DNA of 54,742 nt from Algibacter_G agarivorans (GCF_039543245.1 NZ_BAABJJ010000007.1:1-54742); one strand, 5' to 3'; positions 17,073 to 26,313 are shown, numbered from the stretch's first letter. A program made the numbers and translations. Notes: generated by a model from the sequence alone, not told the origin.

Positions 17073-17689
17073 TATAAATGGATATTATAGTTTTTTAAGT
17101 GCTTAATGAGTTCTTCTGGAGATTCAAATTGAATGCCATTAATTCCTAAATTATTGGCAGCTTCAATATTTCTTAAATTATCATCTATGAATATAGAGTT
17201 TTCAGGAGTTATGTTGAATCGATTCATAGTGATATCAAATATATCTTTAAAAGGTTTTCTGGTTTTTTCTTCACCAGAAACAATAATCCCGTCAAACCAC
17301 TGCAAAAATTCAAAACGTGCTTGGGCAATGGGAAAGGTTTCGCTGCTCCAATTGGTTAAAGCGACTACTTTATATTGCTTTGATTTTATTAATTTATCAA
17401 GAATATTAACAGTACCTTTTATAGAGCCACCGAGCATACGTTCCCAATCACCATAAAACAATCTAATGTGTTTTTCATGCTTAGGAAACGCTTTAACTAA
17501 ATCTTCTGTAGCTTGGGCAATTGGGTAACCAGCATCTTGGTTTTCATTCCAATCACTAGTGCAAATGTTATCAAAAAACCATTGCATTTTTTTGCGGTCG
17601 CCATTAAATTCATTTAAAAAGACGTATTCAGGGTTCCAGTCTATTAAAACACCGCCGAGGTCGAATATAATCGTGTCTATTTTATTCAT
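17072..17689 (-). CDS. HAD-family hydrolase (YihX-like)
   Basis: 205 residues. Motif I is FDLGGVLIDWN (nucleophile Asp10; second Asp replaced by Gly as in YihX/epoxide-hydrolase-type HADs). Motif II is VALTNWS, a conserved Lys lies in EEKTRKPFKDIF, and motif III is FIDDNLRNIEAA. An alpha-helical cap lies between motifs I and II (about 20-85). The known relative YihX is an alpha-D-glucose-1-phosphatase; the substrate here is unknown. It lies between prfB and arsC on the same strand and shares a base with arsC. Confidence 0.85.
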   Translation of the reverse strand: MNKIDTIIFDLGGVLIDWNPEYVFLNEFNGDRKKMQWFFDNICTSDWNENQDAGYPIAQATEDLVKAFPKHEKHIRLFYGDWERMLGGSIKGTVNILDKLIKSKQYKVVALTNWSSETFPIAQARFEFLQWFDGIIVSGEEKTRKPFKDIFDITMNRFNITPENSIFIDDNLRNIEAANNLGINGIQFESPEELIKHLKNYNIHL

Positions 17690-17768
17690 AAGCCTCCATA
17701 TTTTCCTCGAAAGGAGGGACTTTGATTAATATTATTTTTTATCATCTTGACTCCTTTTTCCAATATAT

Positions 17769-18879
17769 TTATAATGATGAATCATCTTCTACTTTTTGTC
17801 CCATCATCATTAAATATGATTTTAGGAATTCGTCAATATTGCCATCCATAACCGCATCAACGTTACCCGTTTCATGTGCTGTTCTTACATCTTTCACGAG
17901 TTTATAAGGGTGCATCACATAATTACGAATTTGACTTCCCCATTCAATTTTCATTTTACCAGCTTCAATATCCTCACGTTGCGCCAATTGTTTTTGAAGT
18001 TCAATTTCATATAATTGAGACTTAAGCATTTGCATAGCTCTCGACCTATTATCGTGTTGCGAACGGGTTTCAGAACATGAAATTTGAATTCCAGTTGGTT
18101 TGTGGGTTAACTGTACTTTTGTTTCAACTTTATTTACATTTTGGCCACCAGCACCACTTGAACGTGCTGTAGTAATATCAATATCTGCTGGGTTGATGTC
18201 AATCTCAATAGTATCATCAACAAGCGGATATACATAAACTGAAGCAAAACTAGTATGTCGTTTAGCATTGCTGTCGAAAGGGGAGATACGCACCAAACGA
18301 TGCACACCATTTTCGCCTTTTAGCCAACCAAAAGCAAAATCGCCTTCAATCTCTAATGTCACGGTTTTTATTCCTGCAACATCACCTTCCTGAAAGTTGA
18401 GCTCTTTAACTTTAAATCCGCTTTTTTCGGCATACATTAAATACATGCGCATAAGCATACTTGCCCAATCGCAACTTTCGGTACCACCAGCTCCAGCTGT
18501 AATTTGAAGCACGGCACTTAGGCTATCGCCTTCTTCTGAAAGCATGTTCTTGAATTCGATGTCTTCTAGAAGCGTGGTTAGTTTATTGTAGTGTTGTTCT
18601 ACTTCTTCAGCAGTAACTTCATCTTCTTTGTAGAATTCATATAAAACCTCAAGGTCTTCAATACGTGTTTTTGCAGTATTATAATCTTCTACCCATTTTT
18701 TTTTGACACGAAGTGATTTCATTATAATTTCTGCTGCTTTGGAATCGTTCCAGAAATTAGGGTCGAAGGTTTGTTCTTCTTCGTTTTGTATTTCTATAAG
18801 TTTGGCGTCTATGTCAAAGATAGTGCCTAAGTTTATCGAGGCGGGTATTAAGATCTTTTATTTGATCTGATGTTATCAT
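17769..18879 (-). CDS. prfB: Peptide chain release factor 2, expressed by programmed +1 frameshift
   Basis: The gene begins at ATG 18879 with 21 codons (MITSDQIKDLNTRLDKLRHY, then L) and meets TGA at 18816-18814. Reading continues after a +1 shift (CTT T GAC) through 348 codons, giving about 369 residues, the usual RF2 length. In the joined protein SPF (stop-codon recognition) is at about 199-201 and GGQ (peptidyl-tRNA hydrolysis) at about 244-246, close to the E. coli positions. RF2 reads UGA and UAA. The internal UGA makes expression self-limiting: when RF2 is scarce, the ribosome shifts. It is followed by HAD and arsC genes on the same strand. Confidence 0.95.
18813..18828 (-). promoter_or_regulatory. 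prfB: prfB frameshift site
   Basis: On the minus strand AGG CAC TAT CTT TGA C. CTTTGAC is the classic slippery stop, and AGG six bases before CTT is the internal Shine-Dalgarno-like element that promotes the +1 shift in RF2 genes. The spacing matches E. coli prfB. Confidence 0.93.
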
Positions 18880-19200
18880 AGTTGATTTTATTTTAAACAA
18901 AAGTATGGTTTAATATTTTAGATGAAAATTAATTTTAATGATATTTTATGGGGTATTTAAATATTATAATTAGAGTGCTTTTAGTGTCTTTAACTATGTT
19001 ATTATTAACAACTTAAATGCTATAGTGTTTAGCCGCTAACTATATTGATAACTGTTTAGAAAGCTAGATAACCAAGTATTTCTTTAAATAAAAAAAACAT
19101 AAAAAAATCCAGAGAAGATAGCTTCTCTGGATTTTTTTAATTTTTAAAACTGTCAGCCTATTTTAGGAAGACTCATAATTTCAATTTTCTCATCACAGTA
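18880..19200. other. Intergenic region upstream of prfB
   Basis: AT-rich. Apart from the terminator at 19104-19138 I see no gene or repeat. The prfB promoter should lie near 18890-18960 but no clear TAnnTTTG box was found. Confidence 0.5.
19104..19138. terminator. Intrinsic terminator after the thioester-like lipoprotein gene
   Basis: AAAAAATCCAGAGAAG / CTTCTCTGGATTTTTT, a perfect stem with an ATAG loop and A/T tails, 63 bp beyond the lipoprotein stop codon on the minus strand. Confidence 0.92.
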
Positions 19201-20628
19201 TTAGTGTCCACCTGTATTTGGAGGAACATCAACAGGACATAATTCGCCATTATTTCTACTGGCACCACGAATTACTTCAAAATCTCCAACTTTATAGCCA
19301 GGTACTACATTAGGATCAGAGCAACTGGTATGGATTTTTACAGATTCAGATCCATTAATGTATATTTTGATTTCTGTACCTAAAGTACCTTTCTTATCGT
19401 TTCCAACAAGTTCTATTGTTCCACCATTATCTACATATTCATTAAAAATCTCTGAACCAGATTTACCTTTTGTTTCTACAATAATTGTAGCTCCATCTCC
19501 AGAATATGCTAAATCTAATTCGGTTAATTTACCATCGCAATCGCAATTATCATCTTCCTCTTCTTCACTGTAGTTTGTATCACATAATTCTCCACCTTCA
19601 CGGCTCTTTCCGCTTATAACCGTATAATCTCCAAAAATGGCACCAGGACCAATTGGTACTGAACAACTGGTATGGATTTTTTGGTCTAAACTGCCATTAA
19701 CATAAATGGAAATTTCTGTACCTAATGTTCCTTTATCGTCTTTTCCAACAAAACTAAATGTTTCACCAGGATTTACTGTGCCTATAAATACATCATCACC
19801 TACTTTGTTCTTGCCTTTTCCTTTTGTTTTAACTATAATATCTGCCTGTACATCACCATTGTATTGCAATTCTAGTTCGGTAACTTTTCCTTCACATGGC
19901 TTACATTCTTCTTCTTTTTCAGGAACATCTACTACAATCATAATTGCTTGCTTTCCTGCAGGATTTAATATTACACCTACTTTTTGTCCACATCCTGGAA
20001 CAAATCCTTCTCCATTAGCTATTGCAGCGGCAGCGATTTCTTGAGCCATTGCAATATTAACTGCTGCATTACTAGTCCAACTGTCAGCGCCAGATTCAGA
20101 CAAAGCAGTACATTCAATACATACAGAATCATCAACTAGTAACCATATCGCATATTGTATATGTGCGAAAGTATAATTGCCTCCACTAGTGCTTGCTTTA
20201 CCAATATAATCTTGGTTTATAACCCAGTTAACTAAATCAAAGTTTTCTGGAAACTCAAATTCTCCTTCGGGAAGTTCTTCATAAGTTGAGTAAACAATGA
20301 ATTCCGGACTATCTCCTTCATATAAACTTAAGTCTTGATCAACACACCAAGCTGCAATATCAGTACCAGCTAAATCTGTGTCTAAAATATCTAGAGTAAA
20401 GTAAGAGTCAACTCCAGGTTTTGCAGTTACAGTTCCTGTTACAACATCTGGTAAGCTTAATTCTAAAGCTTCCAAATCAGGAACACAATCACTTTGTGAA
20501 TTTGACTTACTTGATAATGAAGAAGAAGATAAAGAAAGTCCTTGTTCTTCTTGTATTTCTAATAGTTCATTTTCGCATGAGAGAAACAGGAAGCAAATTC
20601 CAATAATTCCTAAAATATTTTTTTTCAT
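19201..20628 (-). CDS. Cell-surface lipoprotein with a probable thioester domain and two tandem C-terminal domains
   Basis: 475 residues. Lipoprotein signal (MKKNILGIIGICFLFLSC, Cys18), then a Ser-rich linker. Residues about 60-235 hold AWCVDQD (Cys95) and HIQYAIW (Gln158). Cys-x-x-Asp followed by a Gln-x-Ala-Ile-Trp strand is the signature of TQxA/thioester domains, which form a Cys-Gln bond and attach covalently to host or surface amines. Then follow two homologous domains (242-349, 362-464), each with CDGK/CEGK, KGTLGTEI, IYVNGS, KIHTSCS and GGELC or NGELC. They are split by an acidic linker (SEEEEDD). The domain pair is found in secreted bacterial proteins (I think catalogued as DUF7467; unsure). 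No T9SS sorting domain. The thioester reading is inference. Confidence 0.75.
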   Translation of the reverse strand: MKKNILGIIGICFLFLSCENELLEIQEEQGLSLSSSSLSSKSNSQSDCVPDLEALELSLPDVVTGTVTAKPGVDSYFTLDILDTDLAGTDIAAWCVDQDLSLYEGDSPEFIVYSTYEELPEGEFEFPENFDLVNWVINQDYIGKASTSGGNYTFAHIQYAIWLLVDDSVCIECTALSESGADSWTSNAAVNIAMAQEIAAAAIANGEGFVPGCGQKVGVILNPAGKQAIMIVVDVPEKEEECKPCEGKVTELELQYNGDVQADIIVKTKGKGKNKVGDDVFIGTVNPGETFSFVGKDDKGTLGTEISIYVNGSLDQKIHTSCSVPIGPGAIFGDYTVISGKSREGGELCDTNYSEEEEDDNCDCDGKLTELDLAYSGDGATIIVETKGKSGSEIFNEYVDNGGTIELVGNDKKGTLGTEIKIYINGSESVKIHTSCSDPNVVPGYKVGDFEVIRGASRNNGELCPVDVPPNTGGH

Positions 20629-20892
20629 AATTAATTATTTTGATTAATAACTCTGTAAAGTTAATCAAGTAAATGCTAAGTAAGAAAATATTTCGATTAA
20701 TACATACATTAAATCGGTTAATAGTTGAGTTTTATATTTTACCGGTTAAAATGCATTATAATATTATGTGTTATGATAAAGGCTAGCCAAGCCTTGTATT
20801 TATCCTTAATTCTAAATTATATATGAAATAATTTTAATGTTAAACTATACTCGTCACAATATATTTTATAGTTTTATCAATAAATTCATTTT

Positions 20893-21909
20893 ATGAACAT
20901 AGACCTAAGAAGCGATACCGTTACCAAACCAACAAAAGGTATGTTGAATGCCATGACGCAAGCCCAAGTTGGCGATGATGTTTTTAGGGAGGACCCTACT
21001 GTTAATGAATTAGAAACTCGTATTGCTTTGATGTTTGGGAAAGAAGAAGCTTTGTTTTTTCCTAGTGGTACCATGGCGAACCAAACCGCTTTAAAGCTAC
21101 ATACTAACCCAGGAGATCAAGTTATTTGTGATAAATACGCCCATATTTATAATTATGAGTCTGGTGGTGCTTCTTTTAATAGTGGTGTATCTTGTAAATT
21201 GATTGATGGTAACAGAGGCATGTTTAATGCAGAACAAGTTTTAGAGGCCATAAACCCGAATGCCTATTATTATAGTCAATCGAGTTTAGTTGAAATAGAA
21301 AACACTACAAACAAAGGAGGTGGTGCATGTTGGGATTTTGATGAGATTTTGAATATTAGAAAAGTTTGTGATGATAACAAACTAGGGTATCATTTAGATG
21401 GTGCTCGTATATGGAATGCATTAGTGGCGAAAAATGAAACAGCCAAACAATATGGTGAAGTTTTTGATACCATTGCTGTATGTTTAAGTAAGGGGCTCGG
21501 TTGCCCAATAGGCTCGGTTTTAGTTGGAGATTCAGAAATTATGAAAGATGCCATTAGAATTAGGAAGATATTTGGAGGTAACATGCGCCAAGCAGGATAT
21601 TTAGCAGCAGCAGGATTATATGCTTTAGATAATAATATTGAAAGATTAAATGAAGATTATAAAAAAGCAAAAGAAATAAGCGAGGAACTCACTAAATTAG
21701 CAATTATTGAATCGGTTGAACCTGTTGAGACTAATATTGTTATTTTTGAATTGAATGAAGATGTAAATGAAAACCATTTTTTGCAGCAACTAGCTAAAAA
21801 AAACATTCATATTATTAGTATGGGAGATAGGAAATTAAGAATGGTAACACATTTGGATTATACGGATATAATGCATGAGGAATTAATAAATGTTTTAAAT
21901 TTTATTTAA
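20893..21909 (+). CDS. ltaE: Low-specificity L-threonine aldolase
   Basis: 338 residues of the PLP fold-type I beta-eliminating lyase family. N-terminal DLRSDTVTKPTKGML, FPSGTMANQ, HLDGARIWNA (Asp binding the PLP nitrogen), and the PLP lysine in CLSKGLGCPIGSVLVG. It splits L-threonine (and allo-threonine) to glycine and acetaldehyde. It is complete and stands next to the accessory ATP-grasp genes on the same strand, 15 bp apart, but is an ordinary core gene in this family. Confidence 0.93.
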   Translation: MNIDLRSDTVTKPTKGMLNAMTQAQVGDDVFREDPTVNELETRIALMFGKEEALFFPSGTMANQTALKLHTNPGDQVICDKYAHIYNYESGGASFNSGVSCKLIDGNRGMFNAEQVLEAINPNAYYYSQSSLVEIENTTNKGGGACWDFDEILNIRKVCDDNKLGYHLDGARIWNALVAKNETAKQYGEVFDTIAVCLSKGLGCPIGSVLVGDSEIMKDAIRIRKIFGGNMRQAGYLAAAGLYALDNNIERLNEDYKKAKEISEELTKLAIIESVEPVETNIVIFELNEDVNENHFLQQLAKKNIHIISMGDRKLRMVTHLDYTDIMHEELINVLNFI

Positions 21910-21924
21910 TAAATATTTATTTAA

Positions 21925-22869
21925 ATGAAAAATAATAAGACAAAACAAATTTCAATATTAATTCCAGATGGAGAAATTCACGTAATAATGTATGTGGTTA
22001 ATTGTTTTTCTCTCATAAAAAATGTTAAGATATATGTGATGTCTTCTGTTAAGAATAATCACATGAAATATTCTAGACTAATTGAAAATTTTATTTACTA
22101 CCCAGTAACTAATTAAGACGAATGAATAAATCATATTAATTTTGAAGTAGATAAGAATAATATAGATCTTATTTTGCCTATTTATGAAATGGGGATTAAA
22201 ACTATTGTTGAAAATATAGAAAAAATAAAAGAACCTAATAAGCTCTGTGAATTGCCAGATATAGAGAGTCTTAATTCCGCGAGAAATAAAGGGTTATTGT
22301 ACTTGCATTTAAAGGAAAATCAAATTCCATGTCCTAATACTTTAATTGTAAAACCAAATAGTTTGGTGAATTTGGAAGACTTTAGCTTTCCAGTTATAAT
22401 TAAACCTGCAGAAGATGATGGTGGTGGTGGTGGTGGTGGAGTTGGTGTCGAAATAGTTAAAAATAAAGAGCAGGTTTTGAGTTATTATAAAACCAATCAA
22501 TATAAATGTGATACTATAGTTCAGGGGTTTATTCAAGGTTGCGATTTTTGTTGTAACGCATTATGTAAAGAAGGGGATTTAATTGCTTTTTCAATTCAAA
22601 AAGGAACTGTTTATAGAGATGGAATATTAACACCTCGAATAAGTTTTGATTTTATAGAAAATGAAGAATTAATTGAGAGTACAAAAACACTCATGAAAAG
22701 TTTAAACTGGTCTGGGGTTGTTAATATTGATTGGAGGTATGATGAAAACGAAAAGGTGTTTAAGGTTATTGAAATTAATACAAGATTTTGGTTGAGTACA
22801 GATGCTTCATCTATTGCTGGCGTAAATTTCCCTTTCTTGTATTGTCTTTCTTCTTTGGAAAAAAAATAG
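21925..22869 (+). pseudogene. ATP-grasp protein, inactivated copy of the next gene
   Basis: Reads MKNNKTKQISILIPDGEIHV, then TAA (22114-22116) and TGA (22123-22125) in the same frame, then continues INHINFEVDKNNIDLI to ATP-grasp motifs (FPVIIKPAEDD, NWSGVVNIDWRYD for the Mg site, EINTRFW) and ends TAG 22869. The TGA aligns with a Trp (TGG) in the intact downstream paralogue, so it is a point mutation. The glycine-rich loop is a run of seven Gly encoded mostly by GGT repeats (22417-22440), while the paralogue has three. A restart at ATG 22174 would make only the C-terminal two thirds, lacking the N-terminal pre-ATP-grasp domain. Confidence 0.8.
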
Positions 22870-24018
22870 ATGAAAAATAAAAAGGCTAATATATCTGTTC
22901 TAATTCCTGATGGCGAAAGCCATCTTTTGCGCTTTATTGTTAATTGTTTAGCCCAAGAGCGCGAGGTTAAAATTTTTGTTTTATCTACCAAAAAGTTAAG
23001 TGAAATGCGTTTTTCTAGATATGTCCAAAAATACATATATCATTCCAAAGTAAGCAGTGATATTGAATGGGTTAATTATATACATTATGTAGTTGAACAA
23101 AATAATATTGATGTAATAGTTCCCATATTTGAAACGGGAATTAAAAAAATAATAGAAAATATTGACGTATTTAAATCTAGTAGTAAATTATGCTTGTTGC
23201 CTACTTTGAACGATTTTATAGTAGCAGGAGATAAAGGGCTTCTATTCAAACATCTAAAAAAGCACAAATTACCTTCCCCTAAAAGTTATGTGGTTAGTTC
23301 AGGTAGTTTACCTGATAACGATTTTGATTTAAGCTTTCCTGTAATTGTAAAACCAGTTAAAGGTTATGGTGGAGGACAGTTGATAAAAAAAATTGAGACT
23401 TCTAAAAGCCTTTCTTCTTTTTTTAAAAGAAATTTATCAGATACTGATTTTATAATACAGAATTTTATTGATGGATATGATATTTGTTGCAACGTACTCT
23501 GTAAAAATGGAAGTATTATAGCCTATACCTTCCAAAAGGATATCTTTAATTCTAATGGAAAATTTTTACCTCAAATAGGATTTAAATTTGTAGAAGAAAA
23601 GGATTTAATCCATACAATTAAAAACCTAATTTACACTTTAAATTGGTCAGGTATTGCAAATATAGATTGTCGATATGATTTTAAAGACAAAAAATTTAAA
23701 ATATTAGAGATAAATACCAGGTTTTGGGTTAACACAGAAGGCTCTGCATTGGCTGGTGTTAATTTTCCATACTTATTATGTTTGTCAAATTTAAAAAATG
23801 AAGTTGCTTTACAAAAAGCAGACCTTATTTCTTGTCTTAATTTAAAGGGGTTAGTTTTCCAAATAAAACGCAACCCTTTTTTTGTTTTTAAGTTTAAATA
23901 TATTTATAATAATACTGTTTTTAAATATGTTTTAAAGGATCCATTACCGATGTTCTATAAATATGTATTGCGCACAAAAAATATAATAGCTTCTGCATTT
24001 ACTTCAAAAGTCAGCTGA
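22870..24018 (+). CDS. ATP-grasp enzyme, probably a carboxylate-amine ligase of surface-glycan/peptide modification
   Basis: 382 residues, ATG directly following the stop of its inactivated tandem copy. Pre-ATP-grasp domain (ISVLIPDGESHLLRFIVNC, about 7-25), ATP-grasp core with FPVIVKPVKGYGGGQL (ATP-binding Lys and Gly loop), WSGIANIDCRYD and EINTRFWVNTEG (Mg-binding Glu and Asn), then a basic C-terminal extension with aromatic residues. Such enzymes join a carboxylate to an amine or thiol using ATP. A CapK-like adenylating enzyme is convergent 35 bp away. Lower GC than the flanks suggests an accessory islet. The substrate is unknown. Confidence 0.85.
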   Translation: MKNKKANISVLIPDGESHLLRFIVNCLAQEREVKIFVLSTKKLSEMRFSRYVQKYIYHSKVSSDIEWVNYIHYVVEQNNIDVIVPIFETGIKKIIENIDVFKSSSKLCLLPTLNDFIVAGDKGLLFKHLKKHKLPSPKSYVVSSGSLPDNDFDLSFPVIVKPVKGYGGGQLIKKIETSKSLSSFFKRNLSDTDFIIQNFIDGYDICCNVLCKNGSIIAYTFQKDIFNSNGKFLPQIGFKFVEEKDLIHTIKNLIYTLNWSGIANIDCRYDFKDKKFKILEINTRFWVNTEGSALAGVNFPYLLCLSNLKNEVALQKADLISCLNLKGLVFQIKRNPFFVFKFKYIYNNTVFKYVLKDPLPMFYKYVLRTKNIIASAFTSKVS

Positions 24019-24052
24019 TTTTTTGTCTACATCTTATAAAACAAAAGAAATT

Positions 24053-25366
24053 TTAAACACATTTACTGAAATTATTAATAACTTTTCGTCTTTTTCCAGA
24101 AGCAAGCAAAGGTATTTCATCTACATATGTAATGTATATATTGGCGTCTTTACCAAATTCCTTTTTCATTTCTATTATGAGGCTGTCTTCAAAATTAAAG
24201 TTATTATCTTTCAAATTGAGTTTAATTTCATAGTCTTTCCTCCCTTGCTGAATAAACTGGTATTGATTTAGATATTTATAGTACCTATAAAATTTTGTAT
24301 AGACAACAAAAGATGATACTTTATTCCCTGATGAGTCATAAACAAGATCCATTTTTCTGCCTTCTACTAATTCGAATTTTGTGATTTTATCTTCCATTGA
24401 TAATTTAGCTATGTCCCCAGTGTCATATCTTATCATAGGCATAGCATAATTGAATAGGTCAGTTACAACGATTCTACCAAATTCTCCTAATTCTACATGA
24501 GTGTCATTATTAAAATTAAGTACTTCGATATAATAACTTGCATGATTGATTATAAAACTATCTGGTGATTTTATAGTTTGATGAGCTACAATCCCAATTT
24601 CTTCACTAGAATATCTTGATAATACTTCAACCCCAAAATATTCACTCATTTTTGTTTTTGTATAGGAGTTTAGGTATTCTGAATTTGCAATTATTGAATT
24701 AAGATTGATGTAATTAAGCCTTATTTTATTTTCATCAATAAATTTAGTGATGCTTTCAAGAGAAGAGGCAAAACCTAATATTGTCTTATTCGTCTTTTTG
24801 TTTTTTTGAATAAGTTTTATAAATGCACTTATTCTATAATCAGTCAGTCTAGATATATCAAACTGAATTGAGTTTTGCATCCAACATTTAAACTTGCTTT
24901 TCTTGTTATGATTTCTCCATACCTCCAATTCATACAGACGATTTCCGATTTTATGATTACATTGATTAAAAAAATAAATTACATCAGCTGTATTTCTATG
25001 TTTTTTATCTTTGTTTTGAAACAAAAAGAAAGGAACGCCTGTAGATCCGCTAGTAGAAACTTTATACTTTTTTTTATCTTTAAAGCACGAAGATTGAAAT
25101 TGTTCAAAATTATTCTGAATTACTGTTTTTTTAATAACAGGAAAATCAATTATAGAACTTGTGTCTTTATATTTTGCATAAAAAGCTGTCGTGTTTGTAG
25201 CATGCTTCAATAAATTGTCAAGATTGTTTTTTTGAATTTTTTTGGACTCTATACTTGTAGGGTCGTTAAGTATAAAATTAATTTCCTTTAAATAATTACC
25301 AACCTTTCTACCTTTTAGAGTATCACTAATCCAATAAAGTTTATTTCTAAGTTTGCTTAGGGGCAT
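24053..25366 (-). CDS. CapK/PaaK-like adenylate-forming enzyme
   Basis: 437 residues of the phenylacetate-CoA ligase/coenzyme F390 synthetase superfamily. The P-loop-type STSGSTG is at 104-110, then a central domain, RYSSEEIGIVAHQ, and the Arg/Asp-rich VTDLFNYAMPMIRYDTGDIA that closes the AMP site. CapK-type proteins occur in capsule and exopolysaccharide loci and activate a carboxylic acid as an adenylate. It is convergent with the ATP-grasp pair; together they could activate and transfer an acyl or amino-acid group to a glycan. That joint role is inference. Confidence 0.85.
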   Translation of the reverse strand: MPLSKLRNKLYWISDTLKGRKVGNYLKEINFILNDPTSIESKKIQKNNLDNLLKHATNTTAFYAKYKDTSSIIDFPVIKKTVIQNNFEQFQSSCFKDKKKYKVSTSGSTGVPFFLFQNKDKKHRNTADVIYFFNQCNHKIGNRLYELEVWRNHNKKSKFKCWMQNSIQFDISRLTDYRISAFIKLIQKNKKTNKTILGFASSLESITKFIDENKIRLNYINLNSIIANSEYLNSYTKTKMSEYFGVEVLSRYSSEEIGIVAHQTIKSPDSFIINHASYYIEVLNFNNDTHVELGEFGRIVVTDLFNYAMPMIRYDTGDIAKLSMEDKITKFELVEGRKMDLVYDSSGNKVSSFVVYTKFYRYYKYLNQYQFIQQGRKDYEIKLNLKDNNFNFEDSLIIEMKKEFGKDANIYITYVDEIPLLASGKRRKVINNFSKCV

Positions 25367-25936
25367 AGGAATTAAGTTTTCCGGATAAAAATAAATATAA
25401 TTTATAATATTTACTGTTTCTATAAGCGAATATTAATGTTGGTCTTTTTTTTATCAAATAAAAATAGATTAAATATCAATATTTTCTTTTGGTTTTAAAT
25501 TCAAGTTATAATCCTTTAGTTTAAGGAAGGCATATGTTAATTGCTACACTGAGGTTTGTTTAAAGTTTTGATTTTTAATACTAATTCAAGTTTAAAGGAA
25601 ATTGAAAGTTTTTTTGGATGCGCTATAACCAAAAAGAAAAGGCGGCAAATTAAATTTTACCTCCTTTTCTTTTTAAATCACTTAAAGTTTTTAGTGACTA
25701 CCGTGTCTGTAGTGTGTATATCCGCATTTACAAGAGTTGGTGGTGGTTTTTTTAGACAAAATATAAAACAGTTAGACCTATGAAATTTTGATAGCATTTG
25801 GTCTATTTTATTTATATTTCATGAGGTTAATAAAAGAGTTTTTTAGTTGCTATTTTTTTTAAAATATCTGACTGTTAGTTGTTTGAATAATTTGATTATG
25901 TATTGACTATTTAGCAATTATGTTACATGTTCATGT
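25367..25936. other. Gene-free gap with one orphan terminator-like hairpin
   Basis: 570 bp between the CapK-like gene (starting 25366, minus) and YbaB (ending 25937, minus). I see no convincing coding sequence: the only long plus-strand frame (about 25556-25783) has an internal near-perfect hairpin and no conserved motif. Its AT-rich character fits the edge of an accessory islet. Confidence 0.6.
25631..25674 (+). terminator. Strong intrinsic terminator without an upstream gene
   Basis: AAAAAGAAAAGGCGG pairs with CCTCCTTTTCTTTTT (one mismatch) across a 14-nt AT-rich loop, then an A-rich tail. On the plus strand no gene ends just before it; the nearest plus-strand stop is at 24018. It may end a small RNA or be left from a lost gene. 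Confidence 0.7.
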
Positions 25937-26260
25937 TTACTTAAACATATCCATGCCAGGAATATTAGGCATCCCTTCTTTGGCAACTGCAGCTAATTCG
26001 GCTTCATTCACTTTAGTAGCATTTTCTAGAGCTTTATTTAAGGTAAGAATTAGATAATCTTCAAGCTGCTCTTTGTCTTCTAACAATGTATCATCTATTT
26101 CAATAGATTTGATGGTTCTGTTTGCGGTTAAAGTAATTTTAAGCTTGTTATCATTGCTGGCTTCATCAATTAAAACCGTATCCAAACGTTTTTTTGTTTC
26201 TTCAACTTTTTTCTGGGTTTCTTTAAGTTTGCCCATCATATTCATCATATCTCCAAACAT
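25937..26260 (-). CDS. YbaB/EbfC-family nucleoid-associated protein
   Basis: 107 residues: FGDMMNMMGKLKETQKKVEE at the start, a long first helix, KLKITLTANRTIKSIEIDD as the central beta sheet, then a helix and a Gly/Pro/Met-rich tail ending in GMDMFK. Known members bind DNA without strong sequence preference and often sit next to dnaX/recR; that linkage is absent here. It diverges from the S9 peptidase gene. Confidence 0.9.
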   Translation of the reverse strand: MFGDMMNMMGKLKETQKKVEETKKRLDTVLIDEASNDNKLKITLTANRTIKSIEIDDTLLEDKEQLEDYLILTLNKALENATKVNEAELAAVAKEGMPNIPGMDMFK

Positions 26261-26305
26261 AATTTTTAATATTAGTTATTACAAGACAAAGCTATTTAAT
26301 TTTTC

Positions 26306-26313
26306 TATTTTTG
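26306..26313 (+). promoter_or_regulatory. -7 box for the S9 peptidase gene
   Basis: TATTTTTG matches the Bacteroidota TAnnTTTG -7 element, 33 bp before the TTG start codon. No good -33 TTG was found, so confidence is moderate. Confidence 0.45.

Noticed and set aside
17769..18722. prfB as a 317-residue gene starting at 18722
   Set aside because: The region before it encodes the normal RF2 N-terminus joined through the CTTTGAC frameshift site.
25556..25783. 75-codon plus-strand frame
   Set aside because: Contains a near-perfect terminator hairpin at 25631-25674 and no recognisable domain.
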